Shown here: positions 33,539-44,784 of the stretch, one piece after another
Layout: every line of letters starts with the position of its first letter
Position numbering within the stretch: the first letter of the stretch is position 1
Source of the DNA: Bombyx mori
Taxonomy: Eukaryota; Arthropoda; Insecta; Lepidoptera; Bombycidae
Direction of reading: 5' to 3'
Assembly (NCBI RefSeq): GCF_030269925.1
Contig: NC_085117.1
Span: 6,386,731 to 6,450,730, forward strand
DNA: 64,000 bases
The notes under the pieces: model-generated
The model's database searches: none
Told to the model about the DNA's origin: nothing
The model's input: the letters and a program-made list of their open reading frames with translations, nothing else
Made by a program: the position numbers and the translations under genes

Positions 33539-35129
33539 ACTCATAACATAAAAAAAAACATAACAATAACATAAAAAGACTTTTCAATGATCAAATAAAA
33601 ATTATCGATCAAGTAAATTCTTAACTGAGTGAAAACTAAAGGTTTTTGATGAAACAATTGTGTTTGTTTTTCTTAATAAGCTTTGGTTTTGCGCTACAAT
33701 CAATCTTGGATCTATCATAATTCACTTTTACTTATATTACTTTTGTTATCGTGACAAAATGTATATATTAAAGTCTTATTCGAGTTCTTAATAATTGTAG
33801 AATTCTTTTTGAAGCCCATAGCTCGATCGAGTCGGGATTCGATCCAAAACATCGCCTAAAGTTCTCAAATGGTAATTTCTCATACCAGAGGACACATATT
33901 CAGACGTGAATTTTCAGAGCGTGTCTCCCCTTGAAATCCTTTGTGCGTGTCTGTCACGTACATTGCTTCTAAAAACTGGAATTTTAATCATTTTGGCATT
34001 CATTCTTTTGCACTTTGTTCTCATTTTTGCTTGTACACCAACTACGGTTGCAACGGGCGGTGTAGCAATAGGTAGAATAGTTAATTGGCCCACGACAAGT
34101 CCTTGCACTATCTTCCTTATAACGCTTCCTTATCCCAGCCTTCCTTATAAGACTGCGTTGTTTGGATTTGTATGCCTTACTTTGATAACGTTTGAAAATA
34201 GAAGTAAAGACGGTCCTCTTAAGGTACTAGGTCTCTGCTTAACGTTGATTCTGTAATCAGCAATACTATTAGTAGATGGGATGATTAGTGTTTCCATAAA
34301 GACTTCGAGCAGATATTTCAAGACACATTGCCACATTAAATAAACCACTAAACGCGCTCATTCACAGATGATTCCCGTCACTATAATTCATCTGCCAAAA
34401 GAATCTATTCAGCTTTCACCGCAGTCTCGTCTGTAAATAGATATGAATGACGTCACAAGTCTGTCTACCCCCCTCTTATGAAACGATGCGCTAACGACCC
34501 AACATCAGATAACATCCAATTTGTGAAGCTTTATGATTGTAAACACGATTTTTGAAGTTTTAATTAAAGACACTTTTTTTTTTTGACGAGCTCAAAGGGC
34601 ATGTGAGTGGTGCCTATGGATATGTGGCGAAATGCGCTTGTTCCTTTTATGAGATATTGAATTTGTATGAGATGATCAGTTTGGTTTAAAGCCCGTTAGT
34701 GTTCTAAGCCCATAAGGATCACGAGCGTATCCGCGTATGTGTATTGTCTTATTATCTGCGATGCAATTATATATGTATATGTATTTATTATAGTACGAGT
34801 ATTTGTACCTATAAATATTATGTATGTTATATATACACATATGTTTAAGTAATATCACTATCACACTACACCTACTAAGGTTCATCTCTGCATTCCCCTA
34901 AGTTAGACTGTCAGAGAATGCTATGGCATTAAGTCCGCCTTTATACTGTCTAGTATATAAAGTTATAAATAAATAAATAAAATTATGAAGTTCAGTTTGA
35001 AGGGCAGGGATTAGCAATAGGAGTCATTCTGAATCAATTGAAATTTCATCTTTAATAACAGATGACCAGTATGCTCGTTCGTTTTATTTTGTAAGGAAGG
35101 GTGATCTAACTCATAGTCGGCCTACTGTT
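33539..35129. other. Mostly unassigned; one Bm1 trace
   Basis: At about 34568-34650 'ttttttttttgacgagctca' is a degenerate minus Bm1 start. A 116-codon + frame (33906-34256) is hydrophobic at residues 20-45 but has no recognisable domain and is overlapped by another frame. Confidence 0.35.
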
Positions 35130-35238
35130 GAGTGGTGAGACTGATTGACTTCGAAGCCTCACTCTACAGACCGAAAGGCAATAGAAAAAGGCAGCGTGGT
35201 GGTACCTGTACACGTGCTTACAACACGTCTCACCAGTA
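35130..35238 (-). mobile_element. Bm1 SINE fragment, degenerate
   Basis: 'ggcagcgtggtggtacctgt' and 'gtctcaccagtag' at the right end preserve the Bm1 minus-strand order. Confidence 0.55.
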
Positions 35239-35439
35239 GACTACTACTAAACAAAGTGTACAAGTATTAGTGTCTCAAAGTATAAATGCATTTCTGCGTA
35301 TCGTGCCTAGTTCTTGGAGCGGTGCCAACGCCGACTAATAGACGATAATTTGATAACTGCTCGTGACATATTACTGTTATTCTTGTATAATGCCTAAAAA
35401 AATGATACTCCTGTTTGTTTGTGTTCTCCGCCTTGCATT

Positions 35440-35655
35440 GTGTTCCTCAGTGCTGAGGATCGTGAGCTTTATGGACCATTTTAGTTGGAACTATGTTCCT
35501 CCATTCTTTACCGTCCTCTAAGCAGTGGGTAGCGACATTGATGCCGGAGTCTAATGTCGTCTTAATTTGATCGGATCACCGCATGGGGTTACGCCCCTTT
35601 GGTCTCCTTCCTTCGATTTTGCCGGTGATGAGTACTTTTTCAAGATTATCGAAAA
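35440..35655 (-). pseudogene. LINE endonuclease-RT C-terminal relic
   Basis: On the minus strand: 'VLITGKIEGRRPKGRNPMR', stop, 'SDQIKTTLDSGINVATHC', then 'EWRNIVPTKMVHKAHDPQH', stop. The 'GKIEGRR..GR.P.RW.DQI' to 'W..IV' arrangement is the C-terminus of a common arthropod LINE protein (probably RTE-like). The expected W has become TGA. Confidence 0.75.
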
Positions 35656-36509
35656 ACTCGAAAATCCTACATAGGCAAGTGGTGGAAAGTCTTGTGGAGA
35701 CTCCTTAGCGTGCTATGAATTGAAAATTTGTACAATTGTTATGAGTAGGTACCCGTATAGTGCATGTGTTGTTGGGATAATATCTGCAGCACACAGTTGC
35801 ACCATGTATCCACTTTCTGTTCTCTTTCTCATCATTTCTTCACGTTAGTGTTTCAATCAGCTAGTTTTCCCCATATTGATCTCATTTCCATTTCTATATT
35901 CTTAAAAGAAATACGTACTGATATTACACGGTATAATATAAACGGGCGACCTCTATCTACTATGAAGGAGTAACATCGTGTATTAAAAAAAATATTATTC
36001 ATTAATTCAATAAACTTGTTGGATGAATTATCCATTTACCAATTATTACATCGGAGCTCGGTTAGGATTAGCAGTACTTATGAATATTAATCACCAGCTC
36101 ATCCAACAGATTAATGAATTTTATCAAAGTTTGCGGTTGTTTTGTGTATTTGGGGATTCTACAAATAATTTTACCAGTATTTGTTTCCCTTAATCCCTAC
36201 ATTCAGAGTAGTTATATTGCAAAATAAGAGCCAGTGCTCCAGCCGTTCTGATGCGATGCGTTTACGAAAAGCACTTTACATATTTTATATTTAAAATCAC
36301 TCCCACTGTTTGATCTCGTGTTTATTATATTAATTTTATTATTTCCCATATTTTAAATTAATTCGAAAGGTCGTAAACACCCCGAAACGCATTCGAATGT
36401 AGCATTAGTATTGTATTATTAATCTCTTCTGTTAATTAAGGTACTGACGCATCAGCTTACTAAGCTGCTAGTGTTTAATATAGTAATAATAAAATAAGTC
36501 CTTTGAAGT
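35656..36509. other. No recognisable feature
   Basis: AT-rich. Frames at 35764-35973 (+) and 35853-36035 (-) are antisense to each other and unsupported. Confidence 0.4.
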
Positions 36510-36904
36510 CGTCGTGGCCTAAAGGATAAGACGTCCGGTGCATTCATATATTCATATTCAATGAAATACGTACTTAACAATTGTTCACGATTGACTTCCA
36601 CGGTGAAGGAATAACATCGTGTAATAAAAATCAAACCCGCAAAATTATAATTTGCGTAATTACTGGTGGTAGGTCCTCTTGTGAGTCCGCACGGGTAGGT
36701 ACTACTGCCCCGCCTATTTCTGCCGTGAAGCACTAATGCGTTTCGGTTTGAAGGGTGGGGCAGCCGTTGTAACTATAGTGAGACCTTAGAACTTATATCT
36801 CAATGTGTGTGGCGCATTTACGTTGTAGATGTCTATAGGTTCCAGTCACCACTTAACACCAGGTGGGCTGTGAGCTCGTCCACACATCTAGGCAATAAAA
36901 AAAA
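36510..36904 (+). mobile_element. Bm1 SINE with deletion in the tRNA-like head
   Basis: Starts 'tcgtcgtggcctaaaggata'. About 35-40 bases that include the B box are missing ('gcattcatatattcat' instead), then the body runs intact to 'catctaggcaataaaaaaa'. Confidence 0.9.
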
Positions 36905-38517
36905 GTCCCCGCAACTTTACTATTGAACTGATCGCTACGTAGAAGATCCTTATTGTGTTAGGAAATAGTAATAATGCGTTTTTTCCAAAGTATTTTAATG
37001 TAATATTTTACGGAGTAAACATATAATACAAATTAGCGTGGGCCGACAATTCGTCAGGAAAGTTTAAATCCCACATGCCCTTAAAGCTCTCGTACTTGCT
37101 CGAGACTTAACGGTGCTTTCATATCTTAGACAGTGGTATCCAATTATCAATCATTGTTATACGATATTGAGGTTTCAAGCTTACGCGCACACTAAGCGGA
37201 TGGGATCGGCCAGCGTTGATCAAAATCGACTCAGATGAGGTGTTTTAACTGACATTAACAAACTGCCATTTTTTTGTTACTTCCCGTCTAAAAGCAGGTA
37301 CTAGGAATGGCCAGACACAGTATTAATCTTGGGATTAGCAGACCATAGTCTCAGAGTGAGTTTTAAATTGAAATAAATAAATAATCGAAGTAAAATCACA
37401 CACAGTCACCTGGTTCTGAACTAGACGTCCTGCATTATATAGGAAACAGAAATATGACATACATAATTAAATACGTTAAAAAAACACGTGTGGCACTCGG
37501 GGACTGCCGCGGTCAAGCTACTGCATAGCATTTTTTATCCACGTATGCAATTATAATTAGACAATAATAATTTAATATTAAAACAATAATAAAATAAGAC
37601 CACTGTATATTTATAAACTTTAATAAAAGCAAAACATTAACTGTCCCCTTCACGCTCATAAGCTAGACCGCGCGAGAGAGAGATGGGCAGACTTTTCATG
37701 ATGCGCATGCAGTGGGACGTCACGCCGCGTGCTTATCACAAAAACTACACAAGCGCAACGTGTGAATGTGTTGAACGCGAGCTACCTGGTAGGTGGAGTG
37801 GGGGTGCTAGGTTTTATTTTCGTTACGGAATTTCTTGATTCGGTCGCCGTGCTCAAAGCCCGCGATAAAAGCTATGCAATAGCTTAATAAACTAAACAAT
37901 TATGTACCGCAAATGAATAGTTTGTAACAGGAATGTTTGCCTCGAGTTTGGCCAAAACGTATTACAGCATTGGCTGTGTGGAGTTTGTGTAGCTGTTTAA
38001 TCTAACGCGCAAGTCGAAGAGGTATCATGCTGAGGACTTTTGAGTGAAGTACTCCAAGCGACGTTTACCTTTCGTAATCATCAAAGAGTCTTTACTGAAG
38101 TTGATGCCGCATTCATTTAGGTGATGCGCAACTTGAAAACTGAGAATAGCATTTCGCACTAATGGCTCAGTGGCGTCATGTGCTTCTTGCCGGTTCTTGC
38201 TATAGGTTGCCGGGTCGTGAATGGGATATTTTGTCGTGATGACAAATTAGTTTATTTCTGATCTGGTATTAAGTAGATAATACTACGTGAAGCCGGAATG
38301 GGTAACTGCGTCGTCGTAGGATTGTGCAGGACGATATTAGCTCCATGATTGTAAGGTAGTGCTGTTTCGGGAAAGTAACAAGGATGGTGGCATCTATTCA
38401 GACTGGCACATTTTCACGGCTGATTACCCAAATTTATAATTGCAAGTTTCTAGTTGATCACGTTTATTTGAAAAAAAATGGACACTCGCTCTGATTTAAC
38501 CGCGGCGATAATAAATA
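36905..38517. other. Unassigned; GC-richer stretch at 37650-37850
   Basis: The stretch holds 'agctagaccgcgcgagagag' and 'gacgtcacgccgcgtgc'. It may be a piece of an unrecognised repeat. No coding evidence. Confidence 0.35.
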
Positions 38518-38702
38518 ATTTTGCGGGTTTGATTTTTATTACACGATGTTATTCCTTTACCGTGGAAGTCAATTGTGAACATTTGTTGAGTACGTATTTC
38601 ATTAGAAAAATTAGTACTCCACCTTAGATTCGAACACCGGTGCATCGCTCAACATGAATGCACGAATGACTTTCTTATCATTTATGCCACGACGACTTAC
38701 TC
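38518..38702 (-). mobile_element. Bm1 SINE 5' half, minus
   Basis: 'gcgggtttgatttttattac' to 'atgccacgacgactta': the 5' half of Bm1 with the tRNA-like head ('gattcgaacaccggtgcatcg' is the B box region, minus). The 3' body is absent, which is unusual because LINE-mobilised SINEs normally lose the 5' end. Confidence 0.8.
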
Positions 38703-39111
38703 ATAAAGCCACAGAAACGATGTAAATCTTTAGGTAAGCAGTTTGATCTGTATCATGATCATCCCATAAATTCTTTTACACATCATTTAAACTTTTGATG
38801 CAAAGAAAACATGCTCTATCTTAATGATTTATCCAAAGGATGTTGTTTTTGCCTTGCGTTTTTAGTGCTTCAGCCCAAACGCTGTGACGTCACTGTCTTC
38901 CGGATCACGTTTTTGCTCACATTCCCCGAAGTCCCGGAGATACGCGCGGTGCGTGTGTGTCACTTTTGGTAAATGCTCTTAGGGGCTTATCCTCGATGAT
39001 TTTTACCTATCGACATTGACATCGTACGACATCGTACATTGCAAAATAGCAGTACTTACTAAGTTAACTACTTTGTTGAAAGAATACAGCTACGATCATC
39101 TACTGGTTTGG
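38703..39111. other. No recognisable feature
   Basis: Contains a GC-richer patch at 38880-38970 without assignable features. Confidence 0.35.
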
Positions 39112-39353
39112 TAAGTGTTATTGTAAGTCTGCATGGATAGGCTCCACTATCCTGTCTCTTTCTGCAACAAAGCGATCATGTCGTCGTGGCCTAAAAGATA
39201 AGACGCTCGGTGCATTCGTATGCATCACTGTTCGAATCCTGCCGGCACATATCAATTTTTCCAATGAAATATATACTTGATAAATGTTCACCAGTGGTAA
39301 CCACCTAACACCGGGTGGGCCGTGAGCATGTCCACCCACTGAAGAAAAAAAAT
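39112..39353 (+). mobile_element. Two Bm1 pieces: body trace, then internally deleted copy
   Basis: 39112-39175 is a degenerate body piece ('gtaagtctgcatggataggc'). 39177-39353 has the head ('tcgtcgtggcctaaaagata'), B box ('ctgttcgaatcctgcc'), the 'atgaaatatatacttgataa' middle, then jumps directly to the last 50 bases ('ggtaaccacctaacaccggg') and an A-tail. Confidence 0.8.
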
Positions 39354-40164
39354 GCATTCTGTAGAAAATAGGATGGTAAAGTCGTCGTACAACAAAATTT
39401 AGACTTTGGCATTCACGTTGTAATGTTTATATGAATCAGATCGCCTGATACCAGTTTTGCCGTGAGATTTAAATATCGCAATATGTTCAAACGATATCGA
39501 AACCCTCAGAATTGTGACCGACTAGATGGACATGTCGAGTCGGCGTCGATAAGTAATTGTCCACTAAACTGGCTGCGTTCTCAGTTTTTGTATGAGTTCG
39601 GCTTGGGGACCATAAATGCACTGTCGTTTACACAGATTAAACGAAACGCAGAAGATCTACGCGAAAAATATTCAATATATTTTTAAAATGTAGAAAAATA
39701 TCAGCTATTAGGTTGTTTGCAAGTCACTAAAACTCGAATAAGACTTTTTGGACTCGTCTGATTTTTGTCTTAGCTTATCTCAGAAGCTGTTGAACCAATT
39801 GGACTGTATTTTTTTCGGATTATGAGCTTGATGTTTAGGAGATGTGTGTTTGCGACATATCAGCCTTGTAAGAAAGAGGAGAAGTCTGTGTTCTCGTTTA
39901 GCCATAATATTATCATTGATCAGTAAAGAATATGCGTTCTCTACACCCGCAGTACGCTGTGTCGTTTGTCCGATGTCCATACGCGGGTAATGGCTGCGAT
40001 TAGTAGCCGGGTTTTTGTGACCCGATCTCTCCGGATTGTATCTTGCATGTGACGGCGTACTGGTATGCGATTACACTTGCTAAATTATCATTTTTTTTAG
40101 GGTTTAGTTTTTTCTAGTTGCTTTGGGGTGAAATACAATATAGTACATTGTGCGCCAAAAGAGT
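39354..40164. other. No recognisable feature
   Basis: Short frames at 39462-39686 (+) and 39780-39980 (-) lack motifs. Confidence 0.4.
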
Positions 40165-40251
40165 AAAGTTGGACATTTCCTCCCGCGTGTAAAATTACCA
40201 CCCGAGCCGAAGGCGAGGCTGGCAAACACGCTGGAGGAAATGTCCAACTTT
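40165..40251. repeat. Long hairpin, 26-base arms
   Basis: 'aaagttggacatttcctccc...' at 40165-40190 is inverted at 40226-40251 with one mismatch, around a 35-base loop that itself contains 'gagccgaaggcgaggct'. A small fold-back element or a transposon end. A second, shorter inverted pair ('ttttctccc' / 'ggggagaaaa') follows at 40250-40281. Confidence 0.85.
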
Positions 40252-40282
40252 TCTCCCGCGGTGCACATACCGGGGAGAAAAG

Positions 40283-43200
40283 GGGGCTTTGGGGGTCGAT
40301 TGCTTCCCGCTTCCGTAGGTTTAACCCACGATTCCCTACAAGTGACCCCTGGGTGGTGCTAAACGGGAGCCGAATACATAATCGGTGGTAGGACCTAGTC
40401 CGACTGGCTGGCGACCACCCTCCAACTAGAGTCCGCCGCCAAATAGCCTAGCTGTGTTCCGGCGTGTGGGTTGGAGAGCCAGTTTTATTCCTTCCCTTTC
40501 CTCTTCCTTGTTCGGGGTGAATCTTGATGATACCTGGAACATGCGGAGCAGACGTGCGTGCAAGCTCGCGGGACGTGATTGTTTGACGGGGGTATAGGGA
40601 GACCCAGTGAAACGGTGTTCGCCGCCGCCCGCCGGTCAGTTGGGGACCTGAACCCGGGTGTCACTACTAAACTCCGCCCCGGGAAGCTGTCCCGCCAACC
40701 GGTGTAAAATCCTGTCGTGCGGTCGTCGTGCCGGAGTCGGAGACCGGAGTGGATCCCGGCGATCGCACGCAGGGTGGACTGGGGGCCCTTCCATGCCCTG
40801 CGTCAGTCTCTCACGCAACCCGTGGTCAAGCACGTACTGTGTTCTGCGCTTTATTCAGGTATTGTCATGATTTTGCCTCGAACTTCCTACCCCACCCAAT
40901 CCCACTCTCCAAAAAATAATAATATGACAGTTAAAAAAAGGAAAAGGGTTTTGTCGGCGATGCCCCATTCCACATTTAATGTGGATTTCAGCAATGTAAG
41001 GGGCCTACATAGTAACCTCGACGCCGTACACCACCATCTTGAGACGGCGCAGCCTGCCCTCCTTTTTCTGACGGAGACACAGATATCTGCTCCGGATGAC
41101 ACTTCGTACCTTGAATACCCCGGCTACGTATTGGAGCACAACTTCCTGCGTAAAGCCGGGGTGTGTGTATTCGTCCGGGCTGATGTCTGTTGTCGCCGTC
41201 TACGAGGCCTCGAACAACGGGACCTGTCCATCTTGTGGCTGCGCGTAGATGACGGGGGTTGTACCCGAGTCTACGCATGCCTGTACAGGTCCCACAGCAG
41301 TGATGCAGGTTCAGCTCTGATAGAGCATGTGCAAGAGGGGACTAACCGCGTGCGTGAGCAGTACCCATCTGCGGAGGTGGTGGTTCTTGGAGACTTTAAC
41401 GCTCACCATCAAGAGTGGTTGGGATCCAGAACCACTGACCTCCCAGGTCGGGCTGCCTACGATTTCGCCCTGGCCTACGGCTTCTCCCAGCTGGTGACAC
41501 AGCCCACCCGTGTCCCAGATATTGAGGGGCACGAGCCCTCTCTATTGGACCTTCTGCTGACCACCGATCCGGCCGGATACAGTGTGGTGGTCGACGCTCC
41601 ACTTGGATCGTCTGATCACTGCCTTATCCGTGCTGCGGTACCGATCTCTCGTCCTGGTCGTCGAATGACGACCGGGTATCGAAGAGTTTGGCGGTATATG
41701 TCAGCAGATTGGGATGGGTTGCGTGAATTTTACGCATCCTACCCATGGGGGCGGCTCTGCTTTTCCTCTGGTGATCCTGACGTCTGTGCGGACCGACTTA
41801 AAAACGTGGTGCTTCGGGGGATGGAACTGTTCATTCCTTCTTCCAAGGTGCCCGTCGGGGGTCGCAGTGGACCCTGGTATAACAATGCCAGTCGGGACGC
41901 TGCACGCCTCAAGCAGTCCGCATACGCGGCATGGAATGATGCCAGGAGACGCCAGGATCCTAATACCTCTGAGGAAAGGCGGAAATTTAACGCCGCTTCT
42001 AGGTCCTATAAGAGGGCTATTGCCAGGGCGAAGTCGGAGCACGTTGCCAGAATTGGCGAGCGACTGAAGAGCTATCCCGCCGGGAGCCGTGCTTTCTGGT
42101 CGCTCGCTAAGGCTGCAGAAGGTAACTTCTGCAGGTCTAGTCTCCCACCACTACGCAAGTCCGATGACAGTCTGGCCCATAGTGCGAAAGAGAAGGCTGA
42201 CCTTCTGGTCAAACTCTTCGCCTCGAACTCGACTGTGGACGACGGGGGTGCCACACCTCCGAACATCCCTCGGTGTGATAGTTCCCTGCCGGAGATCTGC
42301 TTTACACAGTGTGCAGTCAGGCGAGAACTCCGACTCCTGGACGTCCATAAGTCGAGTGGGCCGGACGGCATTCCTGCTGTGGTTCTGAAAAGGTGCGCCC
42401 CTGAGCTGACGCCTGCGCTAACGCGTTTGTATCGCCTCTCTTATTGCACTAACAGGGTTCCGTCTTCATGGAAGAACGCCCACGTCCACCCTATTCCCAA
42501 GAAGGGTGACCGGTCGGACCCATCGAGCTATAGGCCTATCGCGATAACTTCCTTGCTTTCCAAGGTGATGGAGCGAATTATAAATATACAACTCCTGAAG
42601 TATCTTGAAGATCGCCAGCTGATCAGTGACCGACAGTACGGTTTCCGTCACGGTCGCTCAGCTGGCGATCTTCTTGTATACCTTACTCACAGGTGGGCTG
42701 AAGCCTTGGAGAGCAAGGGCGAGGCTCTTGCTGTGAGCCTTGATATCGCGAAGGCCTTCGACAGGGTCTGGCATAGGGCACTTTTGTCGAAGCTACCATC
42801 TTACGGAATCCCCGAGGGTCTCTGCAAGTGGATCGCTAGCTTTTTGGATGGGCGGAGCATCACGGTCGTTGTAGACGGTGACTGTTCTGATACCATGACC
42901 ATTAACGCTGGCGTTCCACAAGGTTCGGTGCTCTCCCCCACGCTTTTCATCCTGTATATCAATGACATGCAGTCTATTGATGGCATGCATTGCTATGCGG
43001 ATGACAGCACGGGGGATGCGCGATATATCGGCCATCAGAGTCTCTCTCGAAGCGTGGTGCAAGAGAGACGATCAAAACTTGTGTCTGAAGTGGAGAACTC
43101 TCTGGGGCGAGTCTCCAAATGGGGTGAATTGAACTTGGTTCAATTCAACCCGTTAAAGACACAAGTTTGCGCGTTCACTGCGAAGAAGGACCCCTTTGTC

Positions 43201-43957
43201 ATGGCGCCGCAATTCCAAGGAGTATCCCTGCAACCTTCCGAGAGTATTGGGATACTTGGGGTCGACATTTCGAGCGATGTCCAGTTTCGGAGTCATTTGG
43301 AAGGCAAAGCCAAGTTGGCGTCCAAAATGCTGGGAGTCCTCAACAGAGCGAAGCGGTACTTCACGCCTGGACAAAGGCTTCTGCTTTATAAAGCACAAGT
43401 CCGGCCTCGCGTGGAGTACTGCTCCCATCTCTGGGCCGGGGCTCCCAAATACCAGCTTCTTCCATTTGACTCCATACAGAGGAGGGCCGTTCGGATTGTC
43501 GATAATCCCAATGTCACGGATCGTTTGGAACCTCTGGGTCTGCGGAGGGACTTCGGTTCTCTCTGTATTTTGTACCGTATGTTCCATGGGGAGTGCTCTG
43601 AGGAATTGTTCGAGATGATACCGGCATCTCGTTTTTACCATCGCACCGCCCGCCACCGGAGTAGAGTTCATCCGTACTACCTGGAGCCACTGCGGTCATC
43701 CACAGTGCGTTTCCAGAGATCTTTTTTGCCACGTACCATCCGGCTATGGAATGAGCTCCCCTCCACGGTGTTTCCCGAGCGCTATGACATGTCCTTCTTC
43801 AAACGAGGCTTGTGGAGAGTATTAAGCGGTAGGCAGCGGCTTGGCTCTGCCCCTGGCATTGCTGAAGTCCATGGGCAACGGTAACCACTCACCATCAGGT
43901 GGGCCGTATGCTCGTCTGCCTACAAGGGCAATAAAAAAAAAAAAAAAAAAAAAAAAC
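40283..43957 (+). mobile_element. LINE-A: non-LTR retrotransposon with intact ORF2-type frame
   Basis: A GC-rich island about 3.7 kb long ending in an A-run of about 24 (43933-43956). It has a non-coding 5' region (from about 40283; the start is not proven), a 1,055-codon frame at 40717-43884, and a short 3' UTR 'gggccgtatgctcgtctgcc' + A-tail. The 3' end recurs at 18477, 24467, 31518 and 57311 and inside the 21.3-21.8 kb chimera. I suspect it is the Bombyx LINE called BMC1, but cannot confirm that. No target-site duplication could be defined. Confidence 0.85.
40717..43884 (+). CDS. LINE endonuclease / reverse transcriptase
   Basis: 1,055 codons if read from 40717; likely starts are the later Met51 (40867) or Met70 (40924), just before the endonuclease. 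An AP-like endonuclease (EEP) domain spans about residues 80-310, with 'FLTETQI', the catalytic GDFNAHH (225-231) and SDH (299-301). The RT domain spans about 520-800: 'HKSSGPDGIPAVVLK', 'PKKGDRSDPSSYRPIAITS', 'LDIAKAFDRVWH', 'AGVPQGSVLSPTLF' and the catalytic YADD (760-763, codons 42994-43005). It is followed by a post-RT region with 'QVRPRVEYCSHLWAGAP'. It would nick target DNA and copy the element RNA. No frameshift or stop; all key residues are present. No gag-like ORF1 is seen upstream. It belongs broadly to the Jockey/CR1/I group. Confidence 0.9.
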   Translation: MRSSCRSRRPEWIPAIARRVDWGPFHALRQSLTQPVVKHVLCSALYSGIVMILPRTSYPTQSHSPKNNNMTVKKRKRVLSAMPHSTFNVDFSNVRGLHSNLDAVHHHLETAQPALLFLTETQISAPDDTSYLEYPGYVLEHNFLRKAGVCVFVRADVCCRRLRGLEQRDLSILWLRVDDGGCTRVYACLYRSHSSDAGSALIEHVQEGTNRVREQYPSAEVVVLGDFNAHHQEWLGSRTTDLPGRAAYDFALAYGFSQLVTQPTRVPDIEGHEPSLLDLLLTTDPAGYSVVVDAPLGSSDHCLIRAAVPISRPGRRMTTGYRRVWRYMSADWDGLREFYASYPWGRLCFSSGDPDVCADRLKNVVLRGMELFIPSSKVPVGGRSGPWYNNASRDAARLKQSAYAAWNDARRRQDPNTSEERRKFNAASRSYKRAIARAKSEHVARIGERLKSYPAGSRAFWSLAKAAEGNFCRSSLPPLRKSDDSLAHSAKEKADLLVKLFASNSTVDDGGATPPNIPRCDSSLPEICFTQCAVRRELRLLDVHKSSGPDGIPAVVLKRCAPELTPALTRLYRLSYCTNRVPSSWKNAHVHPIPKKGDRSDPSSYRPIAITSLLSKVMERIINIQLLKYLEDRQLISDRQYGFRHGRSAGDLLVYLTHRWAEALESKGEALAVSLDIAKAFDRVWHRALLSKLPSYGIPEGLCKWIASFLDGRSITVVVDGDCSDTMTINAGVPQGSVLSPTLFILYINDMQSIDGMHCYADDSTGDARYIGHQSLSRSVVQERRSKLVSEVENSLGRVSKWGELNLVQFNPLKTQVCAFTAKKDPFVMAPQFQGVSLQPSESIGILGVDISSDVQFRSHLEGKAKLASKMLGVLNRAKRYFTPGQRLLLYKAQVRPRVEYCSHLWAGAPKYQLLPFDSIQRRAVRIVDNPNVTDRLEPLGLRRDFGSLCILYRMFHGECSEELFEMIPASRFYHRTARHRSRVHPYYLEPLRSSTVRFQRSFLPRTIRLWNELPSTVFPERYDMSFFKRGLWRVLSGRQRLGSAPGIAEVHGQR

Positions 43958-43960
43958 TAT

Positions 43961-44209
43961 TTTTTCTCCTACCAGGCCGAAAGTTCGTGGAGTACCGAGC
44001 CGGGGTCCAGGGGCGAAGCCCTGGCCGGGAGTAGGGCGGGCGGAGAATTTTAGGTGCGTGAGAGCTGACGTAGACACTAACGCGCATGCGCACTTGTACC
44101 CAGGGAGAAAAAGTTACACTTTCTTCTCTGTACAGCGGGAGGAAAAGCTACACTTTCTTCCCTGTACAGCGCGACGAAAACCGAACTTTCGGCGTAGGTA
44201 GGAGAAAAA
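43961..44209. mobile_element. Inverted-repeat element with internal tandem units
   Basis: Ends 'tttttctcctaccaggccga' (43961-43987 in full) and its near-complement at 44182-44209 (27-28 bases, few changes). The GC-rich interior holds 'gtccaggggcgaagccctgg' (a short hairpin) and a 34-base unit repeated in tandem. Begins right after the LINE-A A-tail. Duplicated target not resolved. Confidence 0.65.
44103..44170. repeat. 34-bp tandem pair
   Basis: Units at 44103-44136 and 44137-44170 ('gggagaaaaagttacacttt...ctgtacagc') differ at three positions. Confidence 0.9.
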
Positions 44210-44216
44210 TGTTGTT

Positions 44217-44335
44217 TACTGGTGGTAGATACTCGTGGTTCGAAGGCCTTTCCAATCTCACCAGGACAGGTGGGCGAGCAAAGGCTCAGCCAGGAGGGAT
44301 GGGATTTGCTAACAGCTGCTCGAGCGAACTACAGG
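44217..44335 (-). mobile_element. LINE-B 3' fragment
   Basis: 'aggtgggcgagcaaaggctc' and 'ttgctaacagctgctcgagc' match 5125-5200 in the minus-strand LINE-B relic. Confidence 0.7.
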
Positions 44336-44784
44336 TAATAAACAGACCGTAATATGCAACTTAGAAGTATCCTAGATTGATTCTGTTATGAATTTTTGAG
44401 AAGCCGTAAGTTACCAATATAAGAAGGACTCGAGATTCGCTTCCCGGCTGGTAAATATTTTTGAGAAACTTATTTCATCGTAGACAATCGTAATTTGGGC
44501 ATCTCGAATACAGCGTGTTAAATTATCTTATTGGGTTCTGTAGTTATTTATACAGACACAATCGATATTTCTTGCCTAGTCTGAGTTCTATAGCTGTTTA
44601 AGTTGTAATTAGTTTCAGTAGCTATTTATTTTGTATTTATTAATTCGATTTCGTTGATATTTGGTAAAATGTTTGTCGCACGCATGACCAATGGCACGCG
44701 AGTACTTTCAACTGGCGCCACCGCTGAGCTTATGGCCCGTGAATTCGTCCTACAATACAGTGTATGAAAAAACGGTGTGTGTGC
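44336..44784. other. No recognisable feature
   Basis: AT-rich, with a few GC-richer bases at 44690-44750. Confidence 0.35.

Noticed and set aside
33906..34256. 116-codon + frame with hydrophobic stretch
   Set aside because: No recognisable domain, overlapped by an antisense frame, no promoter or splice context. A chance frame cannot be excluded.
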